A stretch of 64,000 nt of DNA from Labyrinthula sp. Ha. Taxonomy: Eukaryota; Sar; Bigyra; Labyrinthulida; Labyrinthulaceae. Below are positions 1 to 12,086 of this stretch, piece after piece (position 1 is the stretch's first letter; each line of letters begins with the position of its first letter). The stretch covers positions 496,001 through 560,000 of the forward strand of contig JAALGZ010000021.1 in the NCBI GenBank assembly GCA_015227615.1, given 5' to 3'. The translations under genes and the position numbers were made by a program. The notes beneath the pieces were generated by a model. That model had not been told where the DNA came from and did not search any database. It was given only the letters and a program-made list of their open reading frames with translations.

Positions 1-3000
1 GTTGCATTTACAAAGAAAATTGTTTCTTCTAATTCAAAAGGTACATTGTGTTTCAATTGCGGTGAAGATTTTCCACACAAAGGCAAACAATGTGCTGCTA
101 AAGGTGCTACCTGTTCTTACTGTGGTAAACCTAATCATTTTGCAAAGGTGTGTTCAACCAACCCAGAACGTACATTACAACTTCCCAAGATGAAGAAAAA
201 GCCTACAAAGAAAACAGTAGCAGTAACTTCTACAAAAGAAAATTTTAATCCTTTCAGTTTCGCTACTTCTCTTTGTACCACAGGTTCAAACTCTTTAGCT
301 GGGCTAGATTCATGCAGCGATGTTTTCGTTTTCAGAAGCGCTGATTTTTTTACACACATGGATCAGAAGCCTGGTAAACTTACACTTACAGAAAATTCTG
401 GTAGCTACGAAAGCACTGGAACAGCCAGATTTGCATTCAAAGAATTTCCTTCTAAGTTTTTTACAGTACAGGCAATTTACATGCCAAGTGCAAATTTCAA
501 CATTTTGTGTACCTACGATCTAGAGCAACAGAATGTTAAAGTCAACCATCGCTCTAGAAACGTACAACTAGAAACAGGAAACAAATTAAAAATAATTTTA
601 CTTGGAAAGAAAAGCTTCATTGAAATCATTCCACTAGGGAAATCAGTCTTACAAACCTCTGATCCAAATCTAATGCATCGTAGATTGATGCATCTCTCAG
701 AGGACAAACTTAAACATGCTGGTTTCATTAAGGGTTCTCAAAAACTAAACAGCTGCCAAGTCTGTCTTCAGACAAAAGCTAAACACAACCCAGTGAAGAA
801 TTTAATTCACAAGATGAAACTCTCTCCTGATTCCAAAGGTCAAGCTTTTTCAATGGACTTACTCATTCCGCCAAAACACTCGATGAAACCAGTCAATGGT
901 GTTGTGGCTGCATTGATTTTAGTTGACCTGAAAACAAAATTAATTAGAGTTGCTCCTTTAAGAACACTTCAATCGAAAGATTTACTTGCAGCTCTTTACT
1001 ACCTTCTTTCTACACTCAAAACTTTACCAAAAACGATTGTTACAGACCGCCAATCTGGTTTTACGGCAGAACACTTTGTCAACTCAATTTCCGCAAAAGG
1101 CATTCATTTACGTTTTGTCCCTAGAGATCGACATGACACTTTCAATGGAGTTGCTGAACGAACGATTGGCATCTTAAAGGTCATGGCTTCAGCCGCCCTA
1201 CTACAGTCTAAACTTGATGACTCCTTTTGGATCTACGCAGTCAAATTTGCAAGTTACATCAAGAACAGAGTACATCACAAAACACTTGGTGAATCGCCTT
1301 ACAAACTAGAAACTGGGCAAGAACCAAACCTTTCTTCACTTAGAACCTTTGGTTGCTGTTGTTTTACGTTAAAATCTTCTGGAACGAAGACAAACAAATT
1401 TCAAGAAAGAACAGACACTGGTCTCTTTCTTGGACTACAGGAACATTCAAGTTTCAACACAGCAATCATCTACAAACTTAGTACTGGAAAAATCATTTAC
1501 CCTCAACTAACCGATGTTTGGTTCCAAGAATCAAGAACACATGATCAAATCGATCAAAATCCACCAACTTTCTCATTTGGTGACATCAAAATTGTTGACA
1601 AAACTGAAAATGACCCAATTTCTGAGGACGATTTTGAATCTGATGATGACGATGATTTCAGTCCAGATTTTGGTATACACTATGTACGTTATGGCCAGAA
1701 GGCAAATCAACAAGAAAATCATGATTTTGAGCATGATGATAATTTCGATGAAAATCCCCCTTCAGCAGATGTTCAACTCGATCAGGATCAAGATGCACAT
1801 GATCCAACCCCATCTGCCGAAGTAACAAACCCTGAAACACCTCAAACGAGCGAAAACAGCAATGCTCGTCTACCAGTCACAACGCGATCTGGGAGAAATG
1901 CAACGAAATTCGACCTAAATCGGATGTCAGCTTTCACGTTGAACACAACTGAAGAAACAACACACATCATCAAGCCTAAAACAAAAGGTCAGAAAGAAAA
2001 GCTACGGAAGAAGATCATTCAGTCTAGAATTGATCAGAAACCTTCCATTTACCGTGACACAAGAGGTCACCCAGACGAAGCATCTTACAAGAAAGCGGTC
2101 GAAAAAGAACTCAAAGCTTTGGAAGAACGAAAGGTTCTCAAAGTGATTAATCGCTCTGAACTTCCTGAAAATGCTTACGTTGGAAAATGCACGATGCTTG
2201 TGAAACAAAAACGCAATGGTAGTTTCAAAGCAAGATGTGTTTACAATGGAAGATCTCAGAAATTCAAAATTACACCTTACCGCAGTTCTCCTACCTTAGA
2301 CTACAACAGTCTTGCAGTTGCACTAGCAGTTGCAGCTCGAAGACAGTTCCATTTTAACACTTTAGATGTTAGTACCGCATTCTTGTACGCGGATCTACCT
2401 GCTGGCACTACACTCTACTGTGAAATCCCTGATGGACATGAACTGAAACATGACAAGACTAAAGTAATGAAGATTGAGAAAGCACTTTACGGTCTGAAGG
2501 AAAGTCCCAAGCTTTGGTTTGACAATGTTTCTGCTACAATTCAAAAACTTGGACTCAAACAAGCGATCTTTGACGAGTGTGTCTTCTACAAGAAAGATTT
2601 AATTACTTTACTTTACGTTGATGATGTACTGATGCTCGGTACAAAACAAGAAATTACAAACTTCTCAAAACAGTTTGGGAAAACTTACAAAATTACATTA
2701 GGATCACTAGATCAGAAAACAGACTTCTTAGGAGTTAACATTGAAAGAAAACCCAATGGAGACTACCAAATTGACCAAACCAAACACATTGAGAAAATTT
2801 TAGAAAAATTCAAGGATTTCAAGACTAAAGACAAATTTACACCAGTACCTTCTACTTTAGCTGAGGCTGTTAAGAACAATTCCAATGGTCAAAGCATTAA
2901 ATTTCCGTACAAAGAATTGCTTGGATCTTTAATTTACTTACGACTTACAAGATTTGATTTACTCTACGCGTTACATGCGCTTAGTCAACTTTCTAAACAC

Positions 3001-3591
3001 GTGACAAATTTTGCAGTAAAACCAATTCTCACCACATTAGGCTACATTAGTAGAACAAAACATCAAAAACGAATTTTTTACTCAGATCAATCAAATGGTG
3101 AAATTACACTTCTTGCCTTTTGTGATGCTGAATGGGCCTCTAACTCACTTAACAGAAAAAGTGTTAGTGGTAACTTCATTTACTTTGGTCAATCGCTCAT
3201 TACTGGCAGAAGTTCAAGACAAAGGACAGTTGCTACCTCTGCTGCCGGAGCTGAGCTGATTGAAATTTACAAGACAGCAAAACATTTGCAAGGAATCTAC
3301 GGATTGTGCATGGATTTAGATTGCAAAGTCAAGCTACCTTCAGTGATTTTTACAGATTCACTTAGTTCAACTAAAACCTTAGAAAAGACAGTTTCTCCAG
3401 AGCAAAAACACATGAGTGTTGCAATTCATTTCTTAAAAGGACTCATTCGTTCAGGAAAACTAAAGGTGATTTTCATCAAACGCGAATTCAACATTGCTGA
3501 TCTTCAAACGAAACAGAATCCAAGAGCTGAGTTTGAAAAACTTTGGAACATGACTCATTCAAGGATGAAGTGGCAGCATTTGAAGATCTAA
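1..3591 (+). CDS. Ty1/copia Gag-Pol polyprotein, 3' part (5' end outside the window)
   Basis: The frame is open from the first base to a TAA at 3589-3591, about 1196 codons, so the Gag N-terminus lies upstream of the window. Domains in order: two zinc knuckles at about nt 48-155 (the second is CSYCGKPNHFAKVC, CX2CX4HX4C); a GAG-pre-integrase HH-CC zinc region at about nt 665-790 (LMHRRLMHL then CQVCLQTK); an integrase core at about nt 845-1350 with VTDRQSG and FNGVAERTIG; an acidic linker at about nt 1600-1850; reverse transcriptase at about nt 2120-2760 with ALYGLKESPKLW and LLYVDDVLML; and RNase H at about nt 3100-3540 (FCDAEWASN, ADLQTKQN). Integrase before RT is the diagnostic Ty1/copia order. 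The visible part looks whole. The protein would make cDNA in cytoplasmic particles and insert it in the nucleus. Only the subfamily is uncertain. Confidence 0.95.
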   Translation, partial: VAFTKKIVSSNSKGTLCFNCGEDFPHKGKQCAAKGATCSYCGKPNHFAKVCSTNPERTLQLPKMKKKPTKKTVAVTSTKENFNPFSFATSLCTTGSNSLAGLDSCSDVFVFRSADFFTHMDQKPGKLTLTENSGSYESTGTARFAFKEFPSKFFTVQAIYMPSANFNILCTYDLEQQNVKVNHRSRNVQLETGNKLKIILLGKKSFIEIIPLGKSVLQTSDPNLMHRRLMHLSEDKLKHAGFIKGSQKLNSCQVCLQTKAKHNPVKNLIHKMKLSPDSKGQAFSMDLLIPPKHSMKPVNGVVAALILVDLKTKLIRVAPLRTLQSKDLLAALYYLLSTLKTLPKTIVTDRQSGFTAEHFVNSISAKGIHLRFVPRDRHDTFNGVAERTIGILKVMASAALLQSKLDDSFWIYAVKFASYIKNRVHHKTLGESPYKLETGQEPNLSSLRTFGCCCFTLKSSGTKTNKFQERTDTGLFLGLQEHSSFNTAIIYKLSTGKIIYPQLTDVWFQESRTHDQIDQNPPTFSFGDIKIVDKTENDPISEDDFESDDDDDFSPDFGIHYVRYGQKANQQENHDFEHDDNFDENPPSADVQLDQDQDAHDPTPSAEVTNPETPQTSENSNARLPVTTRSGRNATKFDLNRMSAFTLNTTEETTHIIKPKTKGQKEKLRKKIIQSRIDQKPSIYRDTRGHPDEASYKKAVEKELKALEERKVLKVINRSELPENAYVGKCTMLVKQKRNGSFKARCVYNGRSQKFKITPYRSSPTLDYNSLAVALAVAARRQFHFNTLDVSTAFLYADLPAGTTLYCEIPDGHELKHDKTKVMKIEKALYGLKESPKLWFDNVSATIQKLGLKQAIFDECVFYKKDLITLLYVDDVLMLGTKQEITNFSKQFGKTYKITLGSLDQKTDFLGVNIERKPNGDYQIDQTKHIEKILEKFKDFKTKDKFTPVPSTLAEAVKNNSNGQSIKFPYKELLGSLIYLRLTRFDLLYALHALSQLSKHVTNFAVKPILTTLGYISRTKHQKRIFYSDQSNGEITLLAFCDAEWASNSLNRKSVSGNFIYFGQSLITGRSSRQRTVATSAAGAELIEIYKTAKHLQGIYGLCMDLDCKVKLPSVIFTDSLSSTKTLEKTVSPEQKHMSVAIHFLKGLIRSGKLKVIFIKREFNIADLQTKQNPRAEFEKLWNMTHSRMKWQHLKI

Positions 3592-3898
3592 AAAGACCGC
3601 ATGGAGTCAGACACTAAGCAGTCGAGTGTACGACTCTCTCCATACTGACTGTTTACACTTTACATAGTTATAATACAATATTAGATTACTGCACAATCGG
3701 TGCAACTTTACATAATACATTTTTACTAATACATAAGCACCGGAAACAACAGATCGTAAAACCTTAATATCTCAACAACTACTGGGAGTTAGAAAACGTT
3801 ACTTATATCATTTTAAAGCTCTTTTCAAGCTCTTTCAGTTTATTTAATTTAATATACTTATCATCATATACATATAGACGATACGGACAATTACTTGT
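3592..3898 (+). other. Non-coding tail of the copia element, likely 3' UTR and 3' LTR
   Basis: There is no open frame. The stretch lies between the copia stop and the start of the duplicated block. A purine-rich run (aaaaagaccg) directly follows the stop and could be the polypurine tract. The LTR edge cannot be placed without the 5' copy. Confidence 0.4.
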
Positions 3899-4558
3899 CT
3901 AACTACTCTTTCGATACTTTATGTTACTCTTCTTCCTTGACAAATAGATTTGGGAAGTTTTCATACAATTAAGAATAGGTAAGTACAAGTTTGATAGCTT
4001 TAGCATCCTGATTTAGTGTCAAGGCACAAATGTAAGGAAGGAGAAAATACGAAGAAAGAGTTTGGTTGGATTGTACTGTTACGGGTATTGAGCTTTTCCA
4101 CCCATTTATATAGTGAAAACAGACAAATCTAAACAGAATTAAGTTTCAGAAGAATAATTTATATTTGACACTAGAGTTCGTGAGTAAATATCCAATAATA
4201 AAGTCCAAAAGACTAGAATAAATCATAAAGAGCTTTCTTCTGATTTTGTTGACTTGCTAATTCAGAACTTAGCGTATACTAAAAAAAATCTACATTTCAT
4301 ATAATGAAGTGTCAAACGATAATTATTATACAATACCACGTCCTAACATACACGGAATATATGGCAATAAAACGAATACAGGACTTCTAGTTAATTCACT
4401 TTCAAACTAATCTATAGAAGCGTTCTCCTTCAACACGGGAAAAATAAAAAAGAAACGGTTTCAGTAAAATCACAAATATTTTGCACATGTTGGGGAGTAG
4501 GCTTTAGATGCATATACATGCAGCACGATGGAAAAAATTCTCCACATGGTTGAACCAG

Positions 4559-6232
4559 TGGACCAACACGAAATGTGAAACTCGTGTTGTCAGGTGTGCA
4601 AGTGAACAATCGTGGTCTTATTCGTTTATTCTTGGTGTATAGATAATATCCTGAACCAATCTGTTTGTCTTGATCAAGTTCTGATTAGCCATTACTGACA
4701 CTCTTTTGGTTGGTTATCTCTTTTCTTTTTTTTGATTAATTCTCATTCTGGCCAACCTTGGCATACTTATTTACCCAATATATTCATAGCAGATATCGAG
4801 AAGGCTAAAAATAACCATAGATAGAATCGACAGCTTTGACTTTCAACTAGAAGAAGACGACTTGGATCTTGTCAATATAATAAAAAAAGCGTCAAGAAAC
4901 CCACAAATCCACAGCAAAAGACATCATAGGCAAGGAACTAACAGCATTGAGAGAATACCAACTTCAAAATCCATCACCACCACCAACAGCAAAACATATA
5001 TACTACTATGAAACACTTGCATTACTAGGAGAGCCAGTGCCGACTGAGGACCCACCACCATCCCACTTTACCCGCCTCCCTGAAAATGAGAACCAACCTT
5101 CAAACTGCACAAGAAGCCAAGAACCAGAAGAACACTTGAACAGGAACCAGTACTTGAACAGGAGCATGAGCTTTAACACGAACAGGAACCCGAGCTTGGG
5201 CTTGAAAAAGGACGCAGATTTGGACTTGAATATGAGCAGGAACCTGGACACGAAAAGAAGACCAACAACACCCATCCTTCGACCAAGATACAACATCCAC
5301 AATCAAGCCACAGGAAACACAACAGCTAGAATATCACCTAAAGCACTGAATGAAACGTCGGGAATAACAGCTGGAGGAAGAGGAATGAACCCAACGGACT
5401 ATATTCAACTGCTGGAGAAAATAAACGAAATTCTTCTATCCTGACAAAATATCAATACCTTTCACCTGGAACAGAAACAACGAACAGCCAACCTATAGAA
5501 TAACACGAAACCAGCATAAGTCAGCTCAAAGGAGACCCCCAGCACTCACTAAGACCACCGACAACCTCAACTGCAAGAAACAAAATCTCCGAAAAATCAA
5601 GAAAACATCCCCAAAACAGCAGGAAACCTCACCATCTATACTTCCCTTCAACCTCCCGAGCCTAAATCATCTTCAATTATCTTCAAACAGCTTGAAACAT
5701 ATCTAGGATCGTCCAAAAACCAACATAAGATAGAAGCAGGCCATCCAAAATGCAGAACCCAGATAAAATTGAACAAAGCAATGAAAATCTTGAACAGGAA
5801 CATAATAAAAAGCCATATCATAGTAAATCTTCAGTGAAAAAATCGCTAGCACCGTGAACTGGACAATCGTGAGATTATCTTTACTTTTTGCATGATTTGT
5901 GTTTTGTTAATTTGATTGTGGATTGTATCAGAAAAGTTAGGATCTTGGGAAATAATGGAAATGATAAAGAGATGATAGTTTGACCAACCAGCTTCGGAGG
6001 ATCGTGTCAACTACCAATGAGATTAAAGAAAAATAATGGAACATAATAGAGTAACTAAATAGCATAAAAGTACGTAGCTCTTATTGGTAGTTAGATCTCC
6101 GCCGCAGGGTTAGGCCAGTAGGCCCAATTAACTCCCTTAAAACCTAACCTAACCTATATTCATAGCATCTAACCAGCCATATTTATATGAATACTTATGA
6201 AATAGTAAAACACTAAACCTTACATCGATACA
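4559..6232. mobile_element. 1.67-kb insertion of unknown class, absent from block B
   Basis: Block B reads straight from gttgaaccag into ctaaatgataacc (about 35,656). Block A has 1,674 bp between the same two points. The insert begins TGGACCAACACG and ends ATCGATACA, so it has TG...CA ends, and it is flanked by ccag on the left and ccac on the right, an imperfect 4-bp target duplication. This resembles an LTR-type element or a long solo LTR, but I see no terminal repeats and no transposase or RT motif. A Pro/Asn-rich open frame of about 165 codons (4947-5444) has no ATG at its start and contains a degenerate repeat built on gaacaggaacc. Near the right end are a GC-richer hairpin-like patch (gggttaggcc and ggcccaattaactccc) and a short CCTAA run. 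I do not recognise the family. Confidence 0.6.
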
Positions 6233-7626
6233 CCACCTAAATGATAACCCCTTTTCCAGGAGATGCTATAGTTGGCTTAGCCAAAATTCTCCATTAAGAT
6301 TAGAACTCAATTTCTATAATACTAAAATAAACGAGAGAAAGAAGTTTTCCCATGCAATCGGGCTAGGTTCTAAGAAGGGTTGGTAAATGTGGACATGATT
6401 CCTCCAAGGAAAGTGATATTCTGCGTAAAAGCTGAGGAACTATTGTGCTTCTAATCTTACCGAATCTTAATATAAGTTATAAACTCTTATTCTTTTTTAG
6501 GCAATAAATTATAATAAAATAGCAACAGAGTGCTGGAATAACAAACGTTCTTATGTATTAAGTCAATCTTAAGATGAGAGTATTACTAAATTCTTAATGC
6601 CCATGATACCATGTCTAGAGTGCCCCTTCAATTCTGTAAGAATACATAAAAACCTAAATCTGAGTTATTATGGTTTATAAAAAAAGTCAATATTTCATTG
6701 AACATCAGTGCAATTAGTTCAAGACTATGACATGTAGGTAACTTTTTTTTGAAATTTTGATGTGTCTTTAAGACTCATAAAAAATTAAGAGGATGAGAAA
6801 ATTTTTGATAAACTCAGATGACCTGCCATAATGTTTCTAACATTGAAATTTTGAAAGAATTAACGCTGTTTTACTCGTTTCAATCAAAACTCTACTGCTA
6901 ATATGGTGTTAAGAAATATATTTTTTTGGTGATCAAAACATACGCATTTTCAAAACAGCTTAGCAATAAAAGACGGCATTTAGTTCGGTCAAAAGGTAAG
7001 ATATTGTTTCAAGTAATAAACCTCTTGGGTATGATTCTAACAAATTCTTAGCTACTGTTATCCTAATAGGATAATACGGAGTCGTTAACCGACTTGTATG
7101 GTGTAAATAAATACTAAGAAAAAAATAAAAAATGTTGAAAAAACATCTACAAAAACTCGATAAAATATTTCTAATATATTTTTCCATGTGCATACAATTG
7201 TATTCAGGAACATTTCCGTGAAAAAGCATGAAATTTTTCTGAACTATACTTGACAGGTATATCTGCTTGGCGAATAGTTCGAATTAAAGAAAAAACCGAT
7301 ACAGAGGGGGCTTCAATATTTTTTTACTTCGATTTTAATTCTTTGAAAAACCTTTATATGAATAACAAAAACTCAGATGTAAATATGTCATAGATAATAG
7401 GCTCAAGGAATCAAGATTGACAGTATCTGTATCTGAGAAGAGCATATTTTGATTTACCTAGAAATGCGGGGGCCAGATTCCTCTGAGAAATTTAGACCCA
7501 AGAACATGGATGAGAATAAGATTTAATTCCTAACCTTTATTTTTTAAGCAAGATAGCATGATTTATTCAGTTTATCCAGCTTAAGGAATGTTGAGAGGTA
7601 GAATAGGTAGACTCAATGAAATTTAG
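6233..7626. other. Duplicated non-coding DNA, diverged from block B
   Basis: This stretch aligns with about 35,660-37,049 with frequent substitutions and small indels. I see no gene; the short open frames are not conserved between the two copies. Confidence 0.6.
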
Positions 7627-10465
7627 ATATCGAAGGGAAAATGGAAGGTGGAATCAACCTCAACCTAACACAGAACCAATAAACAAAATGATAAACTCTA
7701 CATATAAACAGGTTTGAAAGATAAGAATCATATAATATTTTATACAATTATTATAGAATTTGTGAAAAGAGTACACTTTATTTTATTATGGATTTCTTCA
7801 TGTAAAATACCGCATATCGATGTAAACGTTGGACTACAAATTGGAGCTTCTTATTCAAGGAAACATTTAAGTGGTCTACCGTTAATTAATCTAGTTTAAG
7901 TTCTTATTTATTCTGTTACCTTTTTTTAATAAATCAAATACATGTATTTAGTTTACTAGTTAAGAGAGAGCATCTATCATTATCAACAGCGGTACATGTA
8001 GAGCAAAGTGCAGATAGTACATGACTGTTTGAAGGGTCGTGTGACTACAACTTCTATATTAAATTTTAAGTGAATATGTTTGCACTTACATACATGAAGC
8101 AATTAGAGCCAAAGCTATATCACATAGAAGAAATTTACAGTAGAAGAAATATCAGATTATTTCATTTTACTTTTTGTTGTCCCTTGTTAGTATAACAACA
8201 TATGATTTAATAAAAAGGGGAGGATTTTAAGTCCCAGCATTCAATAGAGATCTTTTCAGTACAAACAAGAAACCTATTTTATCTCACATGGATTCGTAAA
8301 GCCTTTGACACAGGAGTCATATTTACCATAAAAATGATTTGAGAGGAAGTTCTACGGGTACACATTCAGCATTTCTTTAACGGTTAATGTACCCATGCTT
8401 GCGGATGGATATCTTAGAAAGGTTCAATCAGATTTTTCACCCAAGAAACTATTAATCATAAACGACCTGTGTGGGTAGATTTAAATTCTTACTTGTGAAA
8501 ACTTTGATAAAAACTTTACATATGTGTAAATAGTAGAGTTAGATACAAATAAATTGCTACAATATAAAGCTCACTAACTTTCAAGAAAATAATTAAAGTG
8601 TAAACTGCTTGGAATTGCTTATGCTCGGATAGTATTCGACAAGATACCTGGAAAAATTGATTTTTCTAAATATGTTAGAACCAACATGTTCTACATCGAT
8701 TCGGTTAAATTCAAGAGAGTAATTTGATTTCCAAGAATTTGTATGATAATAACACAAAAATTCTAGCCTTTTCGAGAATTATGCTCTTGCAGTCGCCCAT
8801 TGAAGTTATTTTCGACAATATTGAAATAAACAAACAGTCGCCAAGAGAGTCAAGAATTTAAAAGATTTTGATGACCAGGAAATTCTTCATATACTGAAAA
8901 CATGAATATCCCTGTCGTTGCAGATGATTTGAGTTTCTTTCAGATCTTAGTTGGCATATAGTTGAAGATAGTAGACTGAGCATAATTCGAATAGGATTAT
9001 CACTTCATAGCATTTCTTGAAGTCATACAGTTTTGTCAACATCTCAAATAATCTAAATTAACTCAGTGAATGGTTTTAAAACCCACCATGCCTTCAGCAT
9101 TTTGTATTTCATGACCACACCTCCATTGGATCAAAAAAGACTTTTAGGTCTCATCACTGTATAGAAGAATTTCTATCTCTAATCTACACCACATGAGTTC
9201 TTCAACACAAACTGTTCGCCAACAAGTACTTCCACTGTACACAGGTTTTTAAAGTTATCGCAAGGGCATCATATCCATCATACAAAATACACTTAACCTT
9301 AAGTATTATCCCATATTGTTAATAGCTTCGAAATCTGCTCGCGTAAAGTGATCCTCAAGCCTCTCATTGGGTAACCAGCAGCAGAAAATATTTAAATTTA
9401 TTGTATTTTGAGTAATTTGTATACATTTCCAACTTATCATAAACTGAGAATTGTGTTGAAGGGGACACTCTAGAATCACTTGTAGTATTTCTTTTTGAGT
9501 TTTCCCAACTTGCTTTGCCATATCTACACCTGGAACATTAGGTGACCCCGATTTTGTATATTTCTATTTTATTGTCTTTACCGGAACAATTTAACTTGTG
9601 TAGAAAATAAAGGAAATATTAGCATGTATTATCCTCAAGTGATAACCTCACATATCTCAATTTAACCAACCAACTTTCTTTACTTCATACACTAAAAATA
9701 TGCATTCAAGGCAGAGAGAGCGAGTTAGCAACGCCTAGGGTCTTGTCCAAGAATAATAAGTTAATATTCATAGTAGCGCATTTCAAAATTAAGGGTTTAC
9801 GTATTTAATTATTACATCGAAACCCTAAAACCAGGTAGAAAGATAAATAACCCACTTTCTTATATAGAAATTGCTTATATAATATTTAATCTTTTATTCT
9901 TTTCTCAAGTTTACAGGTTTCAAATACAATACTTTATACATTTTCTTACCTTGGTGTATTTCTTAACTATTCTAATATTGCAAAAATAGAAACTATAGAA
10001 AAAATGTGGAATGTAATCATAAGATATATTATATTCGTACAAGATTTGTTAAAATCCACAAAAAAGTGAATATCTAGACTGTGTTTAAATGACTGACTAA
10101 TCCGCAATTACTGCAGGCATCACAAATCAGACTGACTCAAATGAAACAAAATATATACTTTCTCAACAATAGTTCAAAATTCAAATATAAAACAAAAAAT
10201 GACAGAGTGTATGTTTGATACGGATTGTCTTGGAAATGAAGAGTGATATGGAAATATATGTGCTTATCACTTCTAGTATGTACTTATTCTTCTTTAATTT
10301 TTAGTTATGGCTGGAAAGGTGTGGATTGTACTGAATATGGAGCTCAGAGTTATGCTTTGTTTTCTATCTTTGCAATAACTGTACCAATTTCTGTATTTTA
10401 TTGATTCGTTGTATTTGTCTCTTTTATCATCACATTACAACCGACTTAAGGAACTCAGAAAACTA
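7627..10465. repeat. Near-identical tract shared with 37,050-39,889
   Basis: By eye only about two substitutions and one single-base indel separate this 2.8-kb tract from its partner. The flanking parts of the same duplication differ every 10-20 bases. Both edges are abrupt. It is mostly non-coding and includes the 5' part of the membrane-protein pseudogene. The pattern fits recent gene conversion, or a recent exchange, between blocks A and B. A 71-codon minus-strand frame (9306-9521) is identical in both copies, but that only reflects the tract. Confidence 0.85.
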
Positions 10466-11360
10466 TTCAAGGGTCATAGATGTTTGCGGTAGAATAATCT
10501 ATTTGAGAAACTTATATATGTCTAAGGCATTACTAATATTCCTTATGTTTTTCATTATTCTTTTTGTACTTCTCTATGAAATTTTCACACTTGCTAATTT
10601 GATAGATCCAGAAGGTTTTGGTGAAATAACTGTGGACAATAACAAAATCAAGAAAGGTGGTTTCTCTATTTCTAAAGACATCTCAGTTAATAATTTTTTG
10701 TTTATTGGTTGTTTCTACAAATTTCTTTGCTTTGGTTACCTTTTGCTAATATGTCTTCATTTGATCCGAGTAGCAAAAAAAAGATTTAAGATAATACAAG
10801 TTGCAATTGTAACAATAGAAATTCTGATACCAATCTTAGTAGTTTTCATGATCATACTTACAGCAGACACTTTTATTTTTTTTTCTTATGTCCACCTTTA
10901 TAATTTGTTAGAATTGGTATCTTATGGTTTTTCAAAAAAATCGATGCACTCTTAGAAGGCAGTTATACTGCTTAGGTTCGTCATCAATGAAAAATTTACA
11001 CAAAGTTTTTATCAGTTATGGATTTCTTTCATTGTATTTAAAATATTTGCTATTCTAGTTATTATTTTTTTATTTGTAGTATCAAATCCAGTAGATTTTA
11101 ATTTTTTAGTTCCACCTGAAGGTCAAATTAACTTTCTTTTATCTGGAGCACAGATTTTACGAAATTTAATAACTTTATATATTACTTATGTTGTTATATT
11201 ATATTTGATAAAAGCAAGAAGAGTGCCAAGAAGTAAATCGAGAATACTTAGAAGTATTACTATGGTAAAACCAAAAACATGAGGTACAGAAACTAGTTTT
11301 TTTGAAAAACCATTTCCAGTAAAAGAACCAAAAGAATTCGTAAGTGTTCCTGAAGTATAA
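10199..11360 (+). pseudogene. Multi-pass membrane protein with Cys-rich N-terminus, decayed copy A
   Basis: The first recognisable segment has a CX5C pattern (CMFDTDCLGNEE) and then YGWKGVDC, which resembles the end of an EGF-like module. Several hydrophobic segments follow in different frames: SYALFSIFAITVPISVFY, LLIFLMFFIILFVLL, VTIEILIPILVVF, and two more near the C-terminus before a basic tail (RARRVPRSKSRI in copy B). Up to seven spans can be counted, suggesting a plasma-membrane receptor-like or transporter-like protein. The reading frame changes at several points and in-frame stops occur (for example in the first Cys-rich segment and near the C-terminus), so this is probably a pseudogene. 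Very short introns could explain part of the fragmentation. It is paired tail-to-tail with the family at 12,087-12,778. I do not recognise the family. Confidence 0.6.
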
Positions 11361-12086
11361 AAGGATTCTAGTTTCAATAAGTTTTAGTTTGTAGTATTTC
11401 TTCTTTGAACAGAAGAGAAAATTTTTTAGTTTAGTTGCTTAAATAGTTGTTTTTGAGAAGAAAAAGATTGGTTTGACTTTTAGTTTCTATTAGTTTGAAA
11501 CTTGAACTTTTTTCTTTAGTTATTTTAGTGTTATTATTTATTTTAATGTAGTGGTAGTAAAACTTTGGCTAGAATATTATAAATTAATTTGTAGAATAAA
11601 CGTGGTTTAAGTTTTAGTGAAACTCAATTAAAATCCTTATCTTTTTATATCTATAACATTGAAGTGATGAAATCAAGTTATTGAAGATGATGTTCTTAAC
11701 CCAAAGGTTACAATGATCAAAAACTCTTGAGTTAATACTATAAGATATAAGTTAATGTGAATATATCTTAAGCAACAAAGTTAAGATAAAAGTATTTTGA
11801 AGAATATAGGATGGAAGTATTACTAATTTATATAGACCAGAGTTATGTGTTTATATTAAAGTAAAAATATTATTTTTTTGGGGATAGTTATTTTGCCTCA
11901 AATTTAAGCCAGATTTTAAAATTGAATACGAAAATCAAGAAAAAACAAGTTACCTGATTAGCTCTAGAAAGGACATTCTCTGTGTGAAAAAAAGATCTAA
12001 CACTTGAGTAAAAGGATTAAATATTCTTATTGATTTATCTATTAGAAGAATCAGTTGAATAACATATATAGTATTTTCATTCTTAG
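11361..12086. other. Shared 3' flank between convergent genes, block A
   Basis: This AT-rich non-coding interval of about 726 bp matches the interval at 40,795-41,519 in block B in both length and sequence. It presumably holds the 3' UTRs and poly(A) signals of the two convergent genes. No further gene is seen. Confidence 0.6.

Larger units (their letters stand above)
1..3898 (+). mobile_element. Ty1/copia LTR retrotransposon, 3' portion
   Basis: The element is represented by its polyprotein and about 300 bp of downstream DNA. Its 5' LTR is outside the window, so the 3' LTR cannot be identified by matching. The right boundary is set at about 3898 because sequence shared with block B (from about 35,000) starts there. 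The visible coding part looks whole, so the insertion is probably fairly young, but LTR divergence cannot be measured here. Confidence 0.75.

Noticed and set aside
4947-5444. 165-codon proline-rich open frame as a gene
   Set aside because: It has no ATG at its start, low-complexity repeats explain the open frame, and it lies wholly inside the 1.67-kb insertion with no recognisable domain.
6141-6156. CCTAA run as an internal telomeric repeat
   Set aside because: There are only about two and a half units and the unit is not the TTAGGG type; it is within the insertion.
9306-9521. 71-aa minus-strand protein conserved at 38,730-38,945
   Set aside because: It is identical only because the DNA tract is nearly identical; there is no independent evidence of coding constraint.
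10199-10400. TGA as a sense codon: a TGA in copies A and B aligns with TGT (Cys) in copy C
   Set aside because: The second TGA in the same gene aligns with a Leu codon in copy C, and intact genes use normal codons throughout. Simple pseudogene mutations explain both. It is noted that the intact genes here end in TAA or TAG only.
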